Shown: piece by piece, positions 33,432 through 41,992 of the stretch | Numbering within the stretch: the stretch's first letter is position 1 | How the letters are laid out: each line of letters begins with the position of its first letter | NCBI GenBank assembly: GCA_900544075.1 | Contig: UQTJ01000014.1 | Location: forward strand, 18,203 to 82,202 | Length of the DNA stretch: 64,000 nt | Direction: 5' to 3' | Source of the DNA: an uncultured Bacteroides sp. | GTDB taxonomy: Bacteria > Bacteroidota > Bacteroidia > Bacteroidales > Bacteroidaceae | Made by a program: the position numbers and the translations under genes | The notes under the pieces: generated by a model | Database searches by the model: none | What the model was told of the DNA's origin: nothing | The model's input: only the letters and a program-made list of their open reading frames with translations

Positions 33432-35369
33432 CCATTTATTTATCATATTATGAACTTCTTCTGCAATATTTTTTGCAAAATCTTCGATTTTCATGCTTCC
33501 TTTGTCGCCTTCGCCCTGTTTTCTTACTGCAACTTCACCATTTTCAGCTTCTTTTTCACCAACGATGAGCATGTAAGGGATACGTTTCATTTCGTTATCA
33601 CGTATCTTGCGGCCAATCTTTTCATTTCTGTCATCAACCAAAGCACGGATATCATATTTCTTAAGTTCAAGACGAACCTTATCAGCATAGTCATTGAATT
33701 TTTCAGAAATAGGAAGGATAGCTACCTGGTCAGGAGTCAACCACAATGGGAACTTACCAGCTGTATGCTCTATAAGCACAGCTACGAAACGTTCCATAGA
33801 GCCGAACGGAGCACGGTGAATCATTACAGGACGGTGTTTCTGGTTGTCAGAGCCCATGTATTCCAACTGGAATCTTTCAGGCAAGTTATAGTCTACCTGA
33901 ATAGTACCCAACTGCCAGCGGCGTCCGAGAGCATCTTTCACCATGAAGTCAAGTTTAGGACCATAGAATGCAGCCTCGCCATATTCGATTTTTGCAGGCA
34001 ATCCTTTTTCCTGACAAGCCTCGATAATAGCCTGTTCAGCTCTTTCCCAGTTTTCTTCAGATCCGATATATTTTTCGCGGTTCACTTTATCTCTCAATGA
34101 AATCTGAGCTTCAAAGTTCTCAAGTCCCATAGAAGTGAACACGATTGAAATGATATCCATTACCCTCAAGAACTCATCCTTAACCTGGTCAGGACGGCAG
34201 AACAGGTGAGCATCATCCTGTGTAAAGCTACGCACACGAGTCAAACCGTGCAACTCACCACTCTGTTCGTAACGACATACAGTACCGAACTCAGCAATAC
34301 GCAAAGGAAGGTCACGATATGAGCGTGGAGAGTTTTTGTATATCATACAGTGATGAGGACAGTTCATAGGCTTCAAGAAGTATTCTTCGCCCTCTTCCGG
34401 AGTGTGGATTGGCTGGAAAGCATCCTTACCGTATTTAGCGTAGTGGCCTGAAGTAACATACAGAAGTTTGTTACCGATTGGCGGACACATTACTTCCTGA
34501 TAGTCATATCTTGCCTGAATACGACGCAAGAAATCCTGCAGACGAATACGGAGAGCAGTACCCTTTGGCAACCACATAGGCAAACCTTTACCTACAGTAT
34601 CAGAGAACATGAACAAATCCATCTCCTTACCTATCTTGCGGTGGTCGCGTTTCTTAGCTTCTTCAAGCAATACGAGATATTCGTCAAGCATTTTCTTCTT
34701 AGGGAAAGAAATACCGTAGATACGTGTCATCTGCTTACGGTCTTCCTGACCTCTCCAGTATGCACCTGCTACTGACAACAGTTTCACAGCCTTGATAGGA
34801 GCTGTAGAAGTCAAGTGTGGGCCACGGCACAAGTCTGTAAATGCACCCTGAGTATAAGTAGTGATATGTCCGTCTTCAAGTTCAGAGATAAGTTCGCACT
34901 TATAAGTTTCTCCTCTTTCGCCGAACATTTTCAATGCATCTTCCTTAGATATGCTTTCACGAACCAAGGCTTCTTTTTTAGCAGCCAGTTCCATCATCTT
35001 CTTTTCGATTGCAGGCAGGTCACCTTCTTTAATTACAGCCTCACCCGGATCTACATCATAATAGAAACCGTTTTCGATAGCCGGACCGATACCGAACTGA
35101 ATTCCAGGATACAGTTCCTGAAGTGCTTCAGCAAGCAAGTGTGCACTTGTATGCCAGAACGCATGTTTACCCTGTTCGTCATCCCATTTGTAAAGAACAA
35201 ATTCAGCATCTTCGTTTATAGGACGACTCAAATCAATAGTCTCACCATTAACACTGCACGCCAACACATCCTGAGCCAGACGAGAGCTAATGCTTTCTGC
35301 TATTTGCAGACCGGTTACACCTTCGTTGTATTCACGAACCGAACCATCCGGGAAAGTTATCTTAATCAT
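33429..35369 (-). CDS. thrS: Threonyl-tRNA synthetase
   Basis: This 646-residue class II synthetase has the TGS domain at residues 1-62 and the editing domain with HTSAHLLAEAL and CRGPHL. The catalytic core has MCPPIGNKLLYVTSGHYAKY, MNCPHHCMIY and RYEQSGELHGLTRVR (class II motifs), and the anticodon-binding domain is C-terminal. The length is normal. It lies 88 bp downstream of the TPR gene and 108 bp upstream of infC in a conserved translation cluster. Confidence 0.98.
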   Translation of the reverse strand: MIKITFPDGSVREYNEGVTGLQIAESISSRLAQDVLACSVNGETIDLSRPINEDAEFVLYKWDDEQGKHAFWHTSAHLLAEALQELYPGIQFGIGPAIENGFYYDVDPGEAVIKEGDLPAIEKKMMELAAKKEALVRESISKEDALKMFGERGETYKCELISELEDGHITTYTQGAFTDLCRGPHLTSTAPIKAVKLLSVAGAYWRGQEDRKQMTRIYGISFPKKKMLDEYLVLLEEAKKRDHRKIGKEMDLFMFSDTVGKGLPMWLPKGTALRIRLQDFLRRIQARYDYQEVMCPPIGNKLLYVTSGHYAKYGKDAFQPIHTPEEGEEYFLKPMNCPHHCMIYKNSPRSYRDLPLRIAEFGTVCRYEQSGELHGLTRVRSFTQDDAHLFCRPDQVKDEFLRVMDIISIVFTSMGLENFEAQISLRDKVNREKYIGSEENWERAEQAIIEACQEKGLPAKIEYGEAAFYGPKLDFMVKDALGRRWQLGTIQVDYNLPERFQLEYMGSDNQKHRPVMIHRAPFGSMERFVAVLIEHTAGKFPLWLTPDQVAILPISEKFNDYADKVRLELKKYDIRALVDDRNEKIGRKIRDNEMKRIPYMLIVGEKEAENGEVAVRKQGEGDKGSMKIEDFAKNIAEEVHNMINKW

Positions 35370-35409
35370 GATTTTATATTTTAGTCTTATTTTACTTCAA
35401 TTTTATCCG

Positions 35410-35417
35410 CAAAAATA
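35410..35417 (-). promoter_or_regulatory. Putative -7 element of thrS
   Basis: On the minus strand this reads TATTTTTG (fits TAnnTTTG), 40 bp before the thrS ATG. The -33 element is not clear. Confidence 0.4.
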
Positions 35418-35457
35418 GTAAAAGTTTCTTTAATAGGTTTCTTTTTGAAATAAAATG

Positions 35458-37458
35458 TTATTTCTCTTTTACCGTAAAGCGTTTAATCACATTATAAGCT
35501 GAGAAAAGTCCCAACTCACCGGCCTTGCTCAAATCCTGTATTCCGAGTCGGTTATTGCCGAGGAATATATGAGTAAGACCTCTGTTGAAATAAGCGTCAG
35601 CAAGATTTGGTTCCAACTCCAACACCTTATTATAATCTGCAATCGCCCCACGGTAGTCCTTCATTATAGTAAGGATGTTTGCCCTGTTATAATATGCATA
35701 TACAAAGTCAGGAGCCAGTTCTATAACCTTATCCAAATCCTCGCGTATTTTGGCATAATCCAAAGAGCGAACCTGAGCAGTCTTGTCGTCTGTAGAAACT
35801 ATTTCGAAGCTTTTCTCGCGTTTTCTATACTCCAACTCCTTGTAATGAATCAATGCACGGCTGAAATAAGCCGGGAAGAACAGCGAATCTCTGCTTATAC
35901 ACTCATTCAAATCGTTCAGAGCGTTATCAAAGTCCTGCACCAGATAAAAGTCCAATGCACGAGAATAATAATTCAGAGCATTATCAGGAGCATTTGCTAT
36001 CGATGCCGACAGTTTATCTATCGAACTGAAGTGCTGTTTTACCAGAACTTCATTCAATGCCATCTCATTGTTGGTAATTATCAATCTTTCAGGGAACAGA
36101 TGCTTTTCGTTCATCTGTGCAATTCTCTTGTCGAAATTGATTTGCCTTCTCACCTCATCCTTACGTTCATAGTAAGTAAGGGCAAACATCGGCTGCGGCA
36201 AGATATTCACGTTCTTGTCCTGCACCCTTCCGCGATAGTTTGTCTTATATTTGCTTTCCGTATCATCATTGTCTGCCACAACAATCTTACGGTAGTTGTT
36301 CATATTCTTGTCAGACTTCTTTCGCGTCTTGTCATTCGATGCAGTATTATTCTTCGTACCTGTCTGAGCATCAATCTGAGCCTTAAGCACTACCACATCA
36401 TCCGCATCAGCCCTCCTCAAATCACCCATCTTGCGATAAGCCTCTGCCCTGCACTGATACCCCGGCATAAAGTTAGGATATTCATCAATAACAGCTGTAT
36501 AGTCGGCAACCGCACCTTTATAATCACCTGTTTTGCTGCGCAACAAACCTCTGTTGAATGCAGCCATAAGATTATCCGGTTCTACGCTGAGCACAAAGTC
36601 AAAATCTTCGATAGCCCTGTTGTCATCCCCAACCTGCGCTCTGAGCAATCCTCGGTTATAATGCCCTATCAGATTGTTTTTGTCTATATCGAGAGCGATA
36701 TCATAGTCGGACATGGCACCGCGCAGATTATTCTGATGATATCTTGCCAATGCCCTGTTTATATAAATGCCTGAATTCTTGAATGAAAGCCTTGCAGCCT
36801 CGTCAAAATCCGATTCAGCTTCGGCATACTTGCCTCTTTGCATAAACAGAATAGCCCTCGAAGCCCATGGGTCAGGGTTATATCTGTCCATTTCTATAGC
36901 CTTGTCGGCATCAGTCATCGCCTGAAGCGTATCTTTCATTTTCAAAGACACTTCAGTACGCATCAAATAAGCATCAGTATATCTTGGAGAAATAGAAATA
37001 AGAGTGTCGAGTTCGGCTCTTGCTGTCGAATAATCCTTTTTCTGTATGCGGCATAATATCAGATTATGCCATAAAGCCTCATTCTCCGGTTCTATAGTAA
37101 GAGCTTTCTGATAGTCGGCTATAGCTCCGTCAAAATTATCCTGACGGATTCTGGAGATACCTCTTATCTGATATGTGTTTGCCACGAAAGGATTGCGCTC
37201 GATAGACTCTGTACAATCGGCCTCAGCTCCCTGAAAATCGTCAAGGTTTATTTTCGCCAATCCTCGATAAAAAAAAGGCTCAGCCAGATACGGCTTTGCA
37301 TTTATAACCTGATTAAAATATTGTATAGACAATACATAATCCTCAAAATAAAGAGCATTCTTACCTATGGTCATAACCCTGTCAGTATTAATTTGCGACA
37401 GGACTGCCACAGGCATCATCAAGCCTATATATAATATGTATAGAAGCTTTTTTATCAT
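35458..37458 (-). CDS. Exported tetratricopeptide-repeat protein
   Basis: I start at the ATG at 37458, which overlaps the def stop (ATGA) and opens the signal peptide IKKLLYILYIGLMMPVAVLS; a frame from 37485 exists but is inside def. The 666-residue protein is built almost entirely of TPR units. There are about eight in the N-terminal half, from EDYVLSIQYFNQVINAKPY (in part) onward, then a Lys/Asn-rich linker near residues 345-385 and more units at the C-terminal end (YNRANILTIMKDYRGAIADY in part). TPR arrays mediate protein contacts; the partner is unknown. Translational coupling to def and position before thrS are conserved-looking context. Confidence 0.9.
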   Translation of the reverse strand: MIKKLLYILYIGLMMPVAVLSQINTDRVMTIGKNALYFEDYVLSIQYFNQVINAKPYLAEPFFYRGLAKINLDDFQGAEADCTESIERNPFVANTYQIRGISRIRQDNFDGAIADYQKALTIEPENEALWHNLILCRIQKKDYSTARAELDTLISISPRYTDAYLMRTEVSLKMKDTLQAMTDADKAIEMDRYNPDPWASRAILFMQRGKYAEAESDFDEAARLSFKNSGIYINRALARYHQNNLRGAMSDYDIALDIDKNNLIGHYNRGLLRAQVGDDNRAIEDFDFVLSVEPDNLMAAFNRGLLRSKTGDYKGAVADYTAVIDEYPNFMPGYQCRAEAYRKMGDLRRADADDVVVLKAQIDAQTGTKNNTASNDKTRKKSDKNMNNYRKIVVADNDDTESKYKTNYRGRVQDKNVNILPQPMFALTYYERKDEVRRQINFDKRIAQMNEKHLFPERLIITNNEMALNEVLVKQHFSSIDKLSASIANAPDNALNYYSRALDFYLVQDFDNALNDLNECISRDSLFFPAYFSRALIHYKELEYRKREKSFEIVSTDDKTAQVRSLDYAKIREDLDKVIELAPDFVYAYYNRANILTIMKDYRGAIADYNKVLELEPNLADAYFNRGLTHIFLGNNRLGIQDLSKAGELGLFSAYNVIKRFTVKEK

Positions 37459-38009
37459 TTTACAGTCTTCACCTTGTAAGCACAACGGGCTTTTCCTTCA
37501 ACCATTTTGTTCAGTTTTCCCTTAATCATCTGTTTTCTCAGTGGAGAAAGGTGATCGATGAACATTGTTCCGTCCAGATGGTCAAACTCGTGCTGCATAA
37601 CCCTTGCCAGATATCCTTCCACCCACTCATCATGCGGATTCATATCTTCATCAAGATAAGTCACATGTATCTTGTCCGGGCGCTTAACACTCTCATGCAC
37701 ACCCGGCAAACTCAGGCAACCTTCTTCCATTGAAACCAATTCTTCGCCTGTTTCAACAATATGCGCATTGATATATGCCTTGCGGAAATCCTTGAATTCA
37801 GGCATTTCGTCAGACAGTACATCAAGATTAACCACAACCACACGGATAGGCAATCCTATCTGAGGTGCAGCCAGACCTACGCCATCGGCACGGTCCATTG
37901 TTTCGAACATATTTGTGATAAGTTCTTTCAGGTTCGGATAATCAGGAGTTATATCTTCAGCCACCTTACGCAATACAGGCTGGCCATATACATAAATCGG
38001 TAAAATCAT
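37455..38009 (-). CDS. def: Peptide deformylase
   Basis: The 184-residue metalloenzyme removes the formyl group from new N termini. The three PDF motifs are present: GVGLAAPQIG at residues 43-52, EEGCLSLPG near 97 and HEFDHLDG from residue 140 (Cys and two His bind the metal). It has a 4-bp ATGA overlap with the TPR gene downstream and a 23-bp gap from ruvX upstream. Confidence 0.97.
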   Translation of the reverse strand: MILPIYVYGQPVLRKVAEDITPDYPNLKELITNMFETMDRADGVGLAAPQIGLPIRVVVVNLDVLSDEMPEFKDFRKAYINAHIVETGEELVSMEEGCLSLPGVHESVKRPDKIHVTYLDEDMNPHDEWVEGYLARVMQHEFDHLDGTMFIDHLSPLRKQMIKGKLNKMVEGKARCAYKVKTVK

Positions 38010-38032
38010 ATTTCTAATTGTTTATTCTGTTT

Positions 38033-38449
38033 TTAATATTTTTTTGATTCGAGATAAGACTGCAGAATTATAGTAGCACTTATTTCGTCCACCAGCGCCT
38101 TGTTCTGCCTGTCCTTTTTCTTAAGTCCTCCGGCAAGCATCGCCTGGTGTGCAAGCACTGAGGTAAACCTTTCATCTACCAGTTCCACAGGAATTTCAGG
38201 AAGCAACTTTTTAAGTCTGTTCATAAACGGGATAATATTCTTCATATTCTCCGAGTCTTCGTAGTTCATCTGTTTAGGATGACCTATGATTATCCGCTCC
38301 ACCTTTTCCTGACAGACATACTTCTGTATGAAGTCTACAAGTTCGTGCGTAGCCACTGTAGTAAGACCGCTTGCAATAATCTGCATCGGATCCGTCACAG
38401 CAAGCCCCGTACGCTTCCTTCCATAATCTATAGCTAAAATTCTACTCAT
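38033..38449 (-). CDS. ruvX: Holliday-junction resolvase-like / rRNA processing nuclease
   Basis: I prefer the ATG at 38449 (MSRILAIDYGRKRTGLAVTD) to the TTG at 38461. The 138-residue RNase H-fold protein is of the YqgF/RuvX family, with the first acidic motif AIDYG, the GHPKQMNYED segment and LVDERFTSV near residue 95. In E. coli YqgF processes the 16S rRNA 5' end. It is the first gene of the def-TPR-thrS-infC group. Confidence 0.93.
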   Translation of the reverse strand: MSRILAIDYGRKRTGLAVTDPMQIIASGLTTVATHELVDFIQKYVCQEKVERIIIGHPKQMNYEDSENMKNIIPFMNRLKKLLPEIPVELVDERFTSVLAHQAMLAGGLKKKDRQNKALVDEISATIILQSYLESKKY

Positions 38450-38458
38450 AAGTGGCAG

Positions 38459-38466
38459 CAAATTTA
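38459..38466 (-). promoter_or_regulatory. -7-like element just before ruvX
   Basis: On the minus strand this reads TAAATTTG (fits TAnnTTTG), ending 9 bp before the ruvX ATG. If used, the mRNA would be almost leaderless. No -33 TTTG is clear. Confidence 0.4.
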
Positions 38467-38521
38467 CGAATTAATTTTATTAGCACATTATATATAAGAC
38501 TTAAAAAATCCTACCGCCTGA

Positions 38522-39475
38522 TTAATACACCAGTCCGACATTGTCAATCCAAAGAGTATTTCCCGGCGAACCGACAAACGCGCCACCGATGCTTGAAGTG
38601 AACTGCACAAGAATATGTGTAGGCGTTTCATCCTTATCCGCCCATCCGTTTTCATTTATCATCACGCTTTCCCCCTTACTGTTTCGGGCGTGATAACCTC
38701 CGGTTCCCAAAGCCATCAGTTCCGGCACATAATTACTGCTTCCGGTTATGTCACCATACATAATCTCATATGTGGCAGCATTATTCCAGTCAGTAGATGA
38801 TGTATACTTCACAGCTGCAGTCCCTACCCTTTTGGCTATGATATTGCCCTCTGCATCTTCAGTTCTTTTCTGAAGATAGCAAACCATTATGGCTGCATCT
38901 TTACCCTTTACCACTGACTTCTTGCTGAATCCCGTAAGACGGATTCTGTCCTTCTGGTCAGACATTTTCACCTTATAGTCATAGCGTATTGCTTTCGGTC
39001 TTTTAGTAAAAGGTACTCCACAGTTCAAGGCCTTTTCTCCGTCCTTGGTTCCTGTGATAGGTTCCTTCATATCTCCAAGATACAACGAGCCTGAGGCAAG
39101 CACAGTTATATTTACAAGTCCCAAAACCTTGACACTTTCAATATGAGTTTCCAGACGGGCACATTTTCCATACCATCTTTTCTCAGGATAGACACTCGTA
39201 TTGGTCTTCACTATTCCTACAACCTTTGCCATTACGTTTGAGTTTCCCCATGGCGAGCCACCCTGATTTACATACGGATTGTTTCCGTCAAGTTCCATTT
39301 CCGGGCCTAACTCATACAAGTGCTTCACGTTTCCGCCAATAATGGCAGATTCCTCTATCCTTCTGGTAACCCACTGATCCATGTTACCATACTTGAACAG
39401 CTCAAACTTCTCCTGTGCCACAGCAGATACTGCAAGCAAAATTCCTATAAGACAAACATAATATCTATTTTTCAT
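38522..39475 (-). CDS. Exported PCMD-domain protein
   Basis: The 317-residue protein has a signal peptide (cut after SAVAQ) and a putative carbohydrate metabolism domain (PCMD) covering most of the chain. It is recognised by FELFKYGNMDQWVTR near the start, the HVSRYDYKVKM-like segment AIRYDYKVKM and the terminal GSPGNTLWIDNVGLVY. PCMD proteins in Bacteroidales are surface or periplasmic lectin-like jelly-roll proteins of unproven substrate. It lacks a lipobox. It is followed by ruvX on the same strand and preceded by a SPOR lipoprotein and terminator. Confidence 0.8.
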   Translation of the reverse strand: MKNRYYVCLIGILLAVSAVAQEKFELFKYGNMDQWVTRRIEESAIIGGNVKHLYELGPEMELDGNNPYVNQGGSPWGNSNVMAKVVGIVKTNTSVYPEKRWYGKCARLETHIESVKVLGLVNITVLASGSLYLGDMKEPITGTKDGEKALNCGVPFTKRPKAIRYDYKVKMSDQKDRIRLTGFSKKSVVKGKDAAIMVCYLQKRTEDAEGNIIAKRVGTAAVKYTSSTDWNNAATYEIMYGDITGSSNYVPELMALGTGGYHARNSKGESVMINENGWADKDETPTHILVQFTSSIGGAFVGSPGNTLWIDNVGLVY

Positions 39476-39502
39476 AACTCGTTTATACTAAATTATATTT
39501 TG

Positions 39503-39510
39503 CAAAGGTA
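39503..39510 (-). promoter_or_regulatory. -7 element of the PCMD gene
   Basis: On the minus strand this reads TACCTTTG, 27 bp before the ATG. It starts directly after the T-run of the SPOR gene terminator, so terminator and promoter are packed together. The -33 region falls in the terminator hairpin. Confidence 0.6.
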
Positions 39511-39511
39511 T

Positions 39512-39543
39512 AAAAAAAAAGCGACAGCTTATCGCCGTCGCTT
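39512..39543 (-). terminator. Terminator of the SPOR lipoprotein gene
   Basis: On the minus strand AAGCGAC (39543-39537) pairs with GTCGCTT (39525-39519) and is followed by a run of nine T. Confidence 0.85.
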
Positions 39544-39578
39544 ACAAATAGAATATCTATTCCGAACTTTCTGCTATT

Positions 39579-40079
39579 TTAATATATTCTATACAACAAC
39601 CAAGAGCCCTGGAAATCCTCACGGTTAGGATACTTAGCCTTGAAAGCATCTCTGGCTGCTGCAGCTTCTTCTCTTGTGTCAAAAGAAGATACAATCACAC
39701 GATACATATTGCGTTCAGCGTTATATACCACTTTAGCATTATATCCTTGACCGTCAAGTGTAGATTTCAATCCGTCAGCATTAGCCTTAACACCGAAGCT
39801 ACCGCACACTACGCTGAAAGCTTTAAGTCCGTCGCCTGAAACAAGCTCCACTTTTTCCTCACGCACAGGTGCCGGAGCAACAGGTGCAGGAGTAGCAACC
39901 GGAGCAGCCTCTACTACAGGTGCAGTTTCAACTACAGTTTCTTTCTGCTCAGCAGCCTCAGCCAATTCATTTTGTTTAGCTTTCTCATAAGCTTTCTTAT
40001 ACGCACTTTCACTTGATTTGCAAGAAGAGAATGCCAAAACGAGGCATAATCCCATTCCTAAGACGAATAATTTTTTCAT
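39579..40079 (-). CDS. SPOR-domain lipoprotein
   Basis: The 166-residue lipoprotein has a signal peptide with lipobox FSSC (Cys20), an Ala/Glu/Lys-rich helical stretch and a Pro/Ala/Val-rich linker (residues 50-75). The SPOR domain covers about 88-160 (FSVVCGSFGVKANADGL and YRVIVSSFDTREEAAAARDA in part). SPOR domains bind denuded septal peptidoglycan, so it probably acts at division sites. It is monocistronic, with its own terminator. Confidence 0.92.
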   Translation of the reverse strand: MKKLFVLGMGLCLVLAFSSCKSSESAYKKAYEKAKQNELAEAAEQKETVVETAPVVEAAPVATPAPVAPAPVREEKVELVSGDGLKAFSVVCGSFGVKANADGLKSTLDGQGYNAKVVYNAERNMYRVIVSSFDTREEAAAARDAFKAKYPNREDFQGSWLLYRIY

Positions 40080-40244
40080 TTTGCCTTACATTTATTTGTT
40101 TTAATAATCTGCCTACTTAGTTTTTCATGGCAAAAGTAGTAATATAAACATTTCCATGCTGTTAAAAACAGTTAATTATACATTCAACTAAATAAATTGA
40201 TATTATTTCACGTACAAAAGCAGACAAATTACAATCTTTTTTAT

Positions 40245-40252
40245 TAGATTTG
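40245..40252 (+). promoter_or_regulatory. -7 element of the YtxH operon
   Basis: TAGATTTG fits TAnnTTTG, 52 bp before the YtxH-like ATG. No clear -33 TTTG is visible. Confidence 0.5.
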
Positions 40253-40304
40253 TGGAAAGCAAACCAAAAGAAGTAATAATACACACTGATAAAACATTAT
40301 TATC

Positions 40305-40508
40305 ATGAAAGCATTAAACATTGTAGCAGCATTCTTGGGCGGTGTAGCTCTTGGTGCAGCAGCCGGAATCTTATTCGCTCCGGAGAAAGGCGAAGAAACT
40401 CGTAGAAAAATTGCTGAAATCCTACGCCAAAAAGGAATCAGACTGAACCGTGCCGAAATGGAAGATTTAGTTGACCAGATTGCAGCAGAAGTAAAAGATG
40501 CCGAATAA
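40305..40508 (+). CDS. YtxH-like small membrane protein
   Basis: The 67-residue protein has one Gly/Ala-rich transmembrane segment (VAAFLGGVALGAAAGILFAP) ending in APEKGEETRRKI, the YtxH hallmark, then an amphipathic helix. The function is unknown; relatives are linked to stress. It heads a three-gene set of small envelope proteins. Confidence 0.85.
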   Translation: MKALNIVAAFLGGVALGAAAGILFAPEKGEETRRKIAEILRQKGIRLNRAEMEDLVDQIAAEVKDAE

Positions 40509-40661
40509 AAAGACATTCACACAGAACAACAGTTCTGTAAAATCAAGATTTTAAGAAAGTACATTAGGGATTTTAAAAGGAAAAGCCGCTCACGCGAAAT
40601 GCGACTGACGGAACTTCCTTTTAAATTTCCCTTTTTTATTAATGACAAAACCATAGAAGTT

Positions 40662-41045
40662 ATGTTTGCCAACGACAAAAGCATTGACAATCTGGAAGCC
40701 TTGTTCAAGGAAATAAAGAAATACATAGAGCTTCAGGGTCAATACATCAAACTCGACCTGGTAGAGAAACTCACCATACTGATATCAACCCTCATCCTGA
40801 TATGTGTCCTCATCGTATTGGGAATGACGGCATTGTTTTATTTCTCCTTCATGTTAGTCTACACGATAGATTCTTTCGTAAATAATATCATAGCCAGCTA
40901 TGCCATCATAGGCGGATGTATATTGCTCTTAGGAATTGCAATATACATATTCAGACAAAAGATTATTTTCCAGCCTATGGTGAATTTCCTTGCAAGACTA
41001 TTCCTCGAGGACAAAGACAAAGAAGAGAACAACCCTAAACAATAA
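40662..41045 (+). CDS. YqjE/holin-like membrane protein
   Basis: I prefer the ATG at 40662 (MFANDKSIDNLEALFKEIKK) over the earlier one at 40599, because the upstream residues do not look like part of the family. The 127-residue protein has an N-terminal amphipathic helix, two transmembrane helices (about residues 40-62 and 75-98) and an acidic tail. This fits the Phage_holin_3_6/YqjE group, often found beside YtxH or ElaB-type proteins. It is not evidence of a prophage. The next gene starts 6 bp later. Confidence 0.75.
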   Translation: MFANDKSIDNLEALFKEIKKYIELQGQYIKLDLVEKLTILISTLILICVLIVLGMTALFYFSFMLVYTIDSFVNNIIASYAIIGGCILLLGIAIYIFRQKIIFQPMVNFLARLFLEDKDKEENNPKQ

Positions 41046-41051
41046 TGTATC

Positions 41052-41315
41052 ATGAACGATATCACCAAATACAGCATACAGATTATATCGGAAAGAAAGA
41101 ACAGAAAAAAGGATGAGCTCAGACAGTCAAAACAGAGAATACACGAGCTGACACAAAATCTGTTCTCTCCACCGGAAACAAAAAACAAGATGGACCTGAT
41201 GATGCACCATTTCAACACCGGATTGGCTGCATACGACGGAATAATGACCGGAGTGAAAATATACAGAAGAATAAAAGACATCTTTTCAGGCAAAAAACAC
41301 AAGAAACTATCATAG
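41052..41315 (+). CDS. Small basic conserved protein of unknown function
   Basis: The 87-residue, highly charged, mostly helical protein has no signal or membrane segment. The N-terminal half is Lys/Arg/Glu-rich, followed by MMHHFNTGLAAYDGIMTGVK (in part) and a Lys-rich end. It starts 6 bp after the holin-like gene and so belongs to the same operon. I do not recognise the family. Confidence 0.7.
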   Translation: MNDITKYSIQIISERKNRKKDELRQSKQRIHELTQNLFSPPETKNKMDLMMHHFNTGLAAYDGIMTGVKIYRRIKDIFSGKKHKKLS

Positions 41316-41322
41316 GGCTACG

Positions 41323-41354
41323 TTTTTATGCACCGGATATTTTTAGTATGTTTG
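41323..41354 (+). promoter_or_regulatory. Probable promoter of the LemA-TPM operon
   Basis: TATGTTTG (41347-41354) fits TAnnTTTG, with a T-rich -33-like element (TTTT at 41323-41326) 20 bp upstream. The lemA-like ATG lies 40 bp downstream. Confidence 0.5.
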
Positions 41355-41394
41355 TGCTGAATTTCAATTTAATATTTATAAACCCAAAGTAATT

Positions 41395-41982
41395 ATGAAG
41401 AAAACCTGGACAATCATCACTGTTATAGCAGTAATAGTAATTTTAGTAATTTACAGTATTTCATCCTACAACTCGCTTGTAACACAAGACGAATCGGTAA
41501 GTACAGCATGGAGCAACGTAGAGAACCAGTACCAGCGTCGCGCCGACCTCATCCCTAACCTCGTAAACACTGTAAAGGGATATGCCGCACACGAAAAGGA
41601 AACTCTCGATGCCGTTGTTTCGGCAAGGTCGAAAGCTACTCAGGCAACAATCAGCATTGACGACCTTACTCCCGAGAAACTTCAGGCATACCAGAAAGCA
41701 CAGGGCGAAATAGGTGCAGCTCTCGGCAGACTGCTTGCCATTACAGAAAACTATCCCGACCTTAAAGCCAACGAAAACTTCCAGGCTTTGCAGGCTCAGC
41801 TTGAAGGTACAGAAAACAGAATCAGTGTGGAACGCAGAAAATTCAACGAAACAGCCAAGAGTTACAACACAACAATCCGCCGTTTCCCTAAAAACATCAT
41901 AGCAGGACTCTTCGGTTTCGAGAAACGTCCTTACTTTGAGGCAGCAGAAGGCTCTGAAAAAGCACCGGAAGTAAAATTCTGA
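41395..41982 (+). CDS. LemA-family protein
   Basis: The 195-residue protein has an N-terminal membrane anchor (IITVIAVIVILVIYSISSYN) and the LemA coiled-coil domain with the signatures VSTAWSNVENQYQRRADLIPNLVNTVKGYA (in part) and RRFPKNIIAGLFGF near the C terminus. The function is poorly known; it is usually encoded with a TPM protein, as here (10 bp to the next start). Confidence 0.94.
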   Translation: MKKTWTIITVIAVIVILVIYSISSYNSLVTQDESVSTAWSNVENQYQRRADLIPNLVNTVKGYAAHEKETLDAVVSARSKATQATISIDDLTPEKLQAYQKAQGEIGAALGRLLAITENYPDLKANENFQALQAQLEGTENRISVERRKFNETAKSYNTTIRRFPKNIIAGLFGFEKRPYFEAAEGSEKAPEVKF

Positions 41983-41992
41983 TTCACAGTCT

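Noticed and set aside
35569..36774. Plus-strand open frame of 401 codons opposite the TPR gene
   Set aside because: It mirrors a well supported TPR protein; the frame is open because of the codon pattern of the repeats, and its product resembles no family.
40662..41045. Prophage holin
   Set aside because: The neighbours are YtxH-like and small envelope proteins with no phage genes; the YqjE type is chromosomal.
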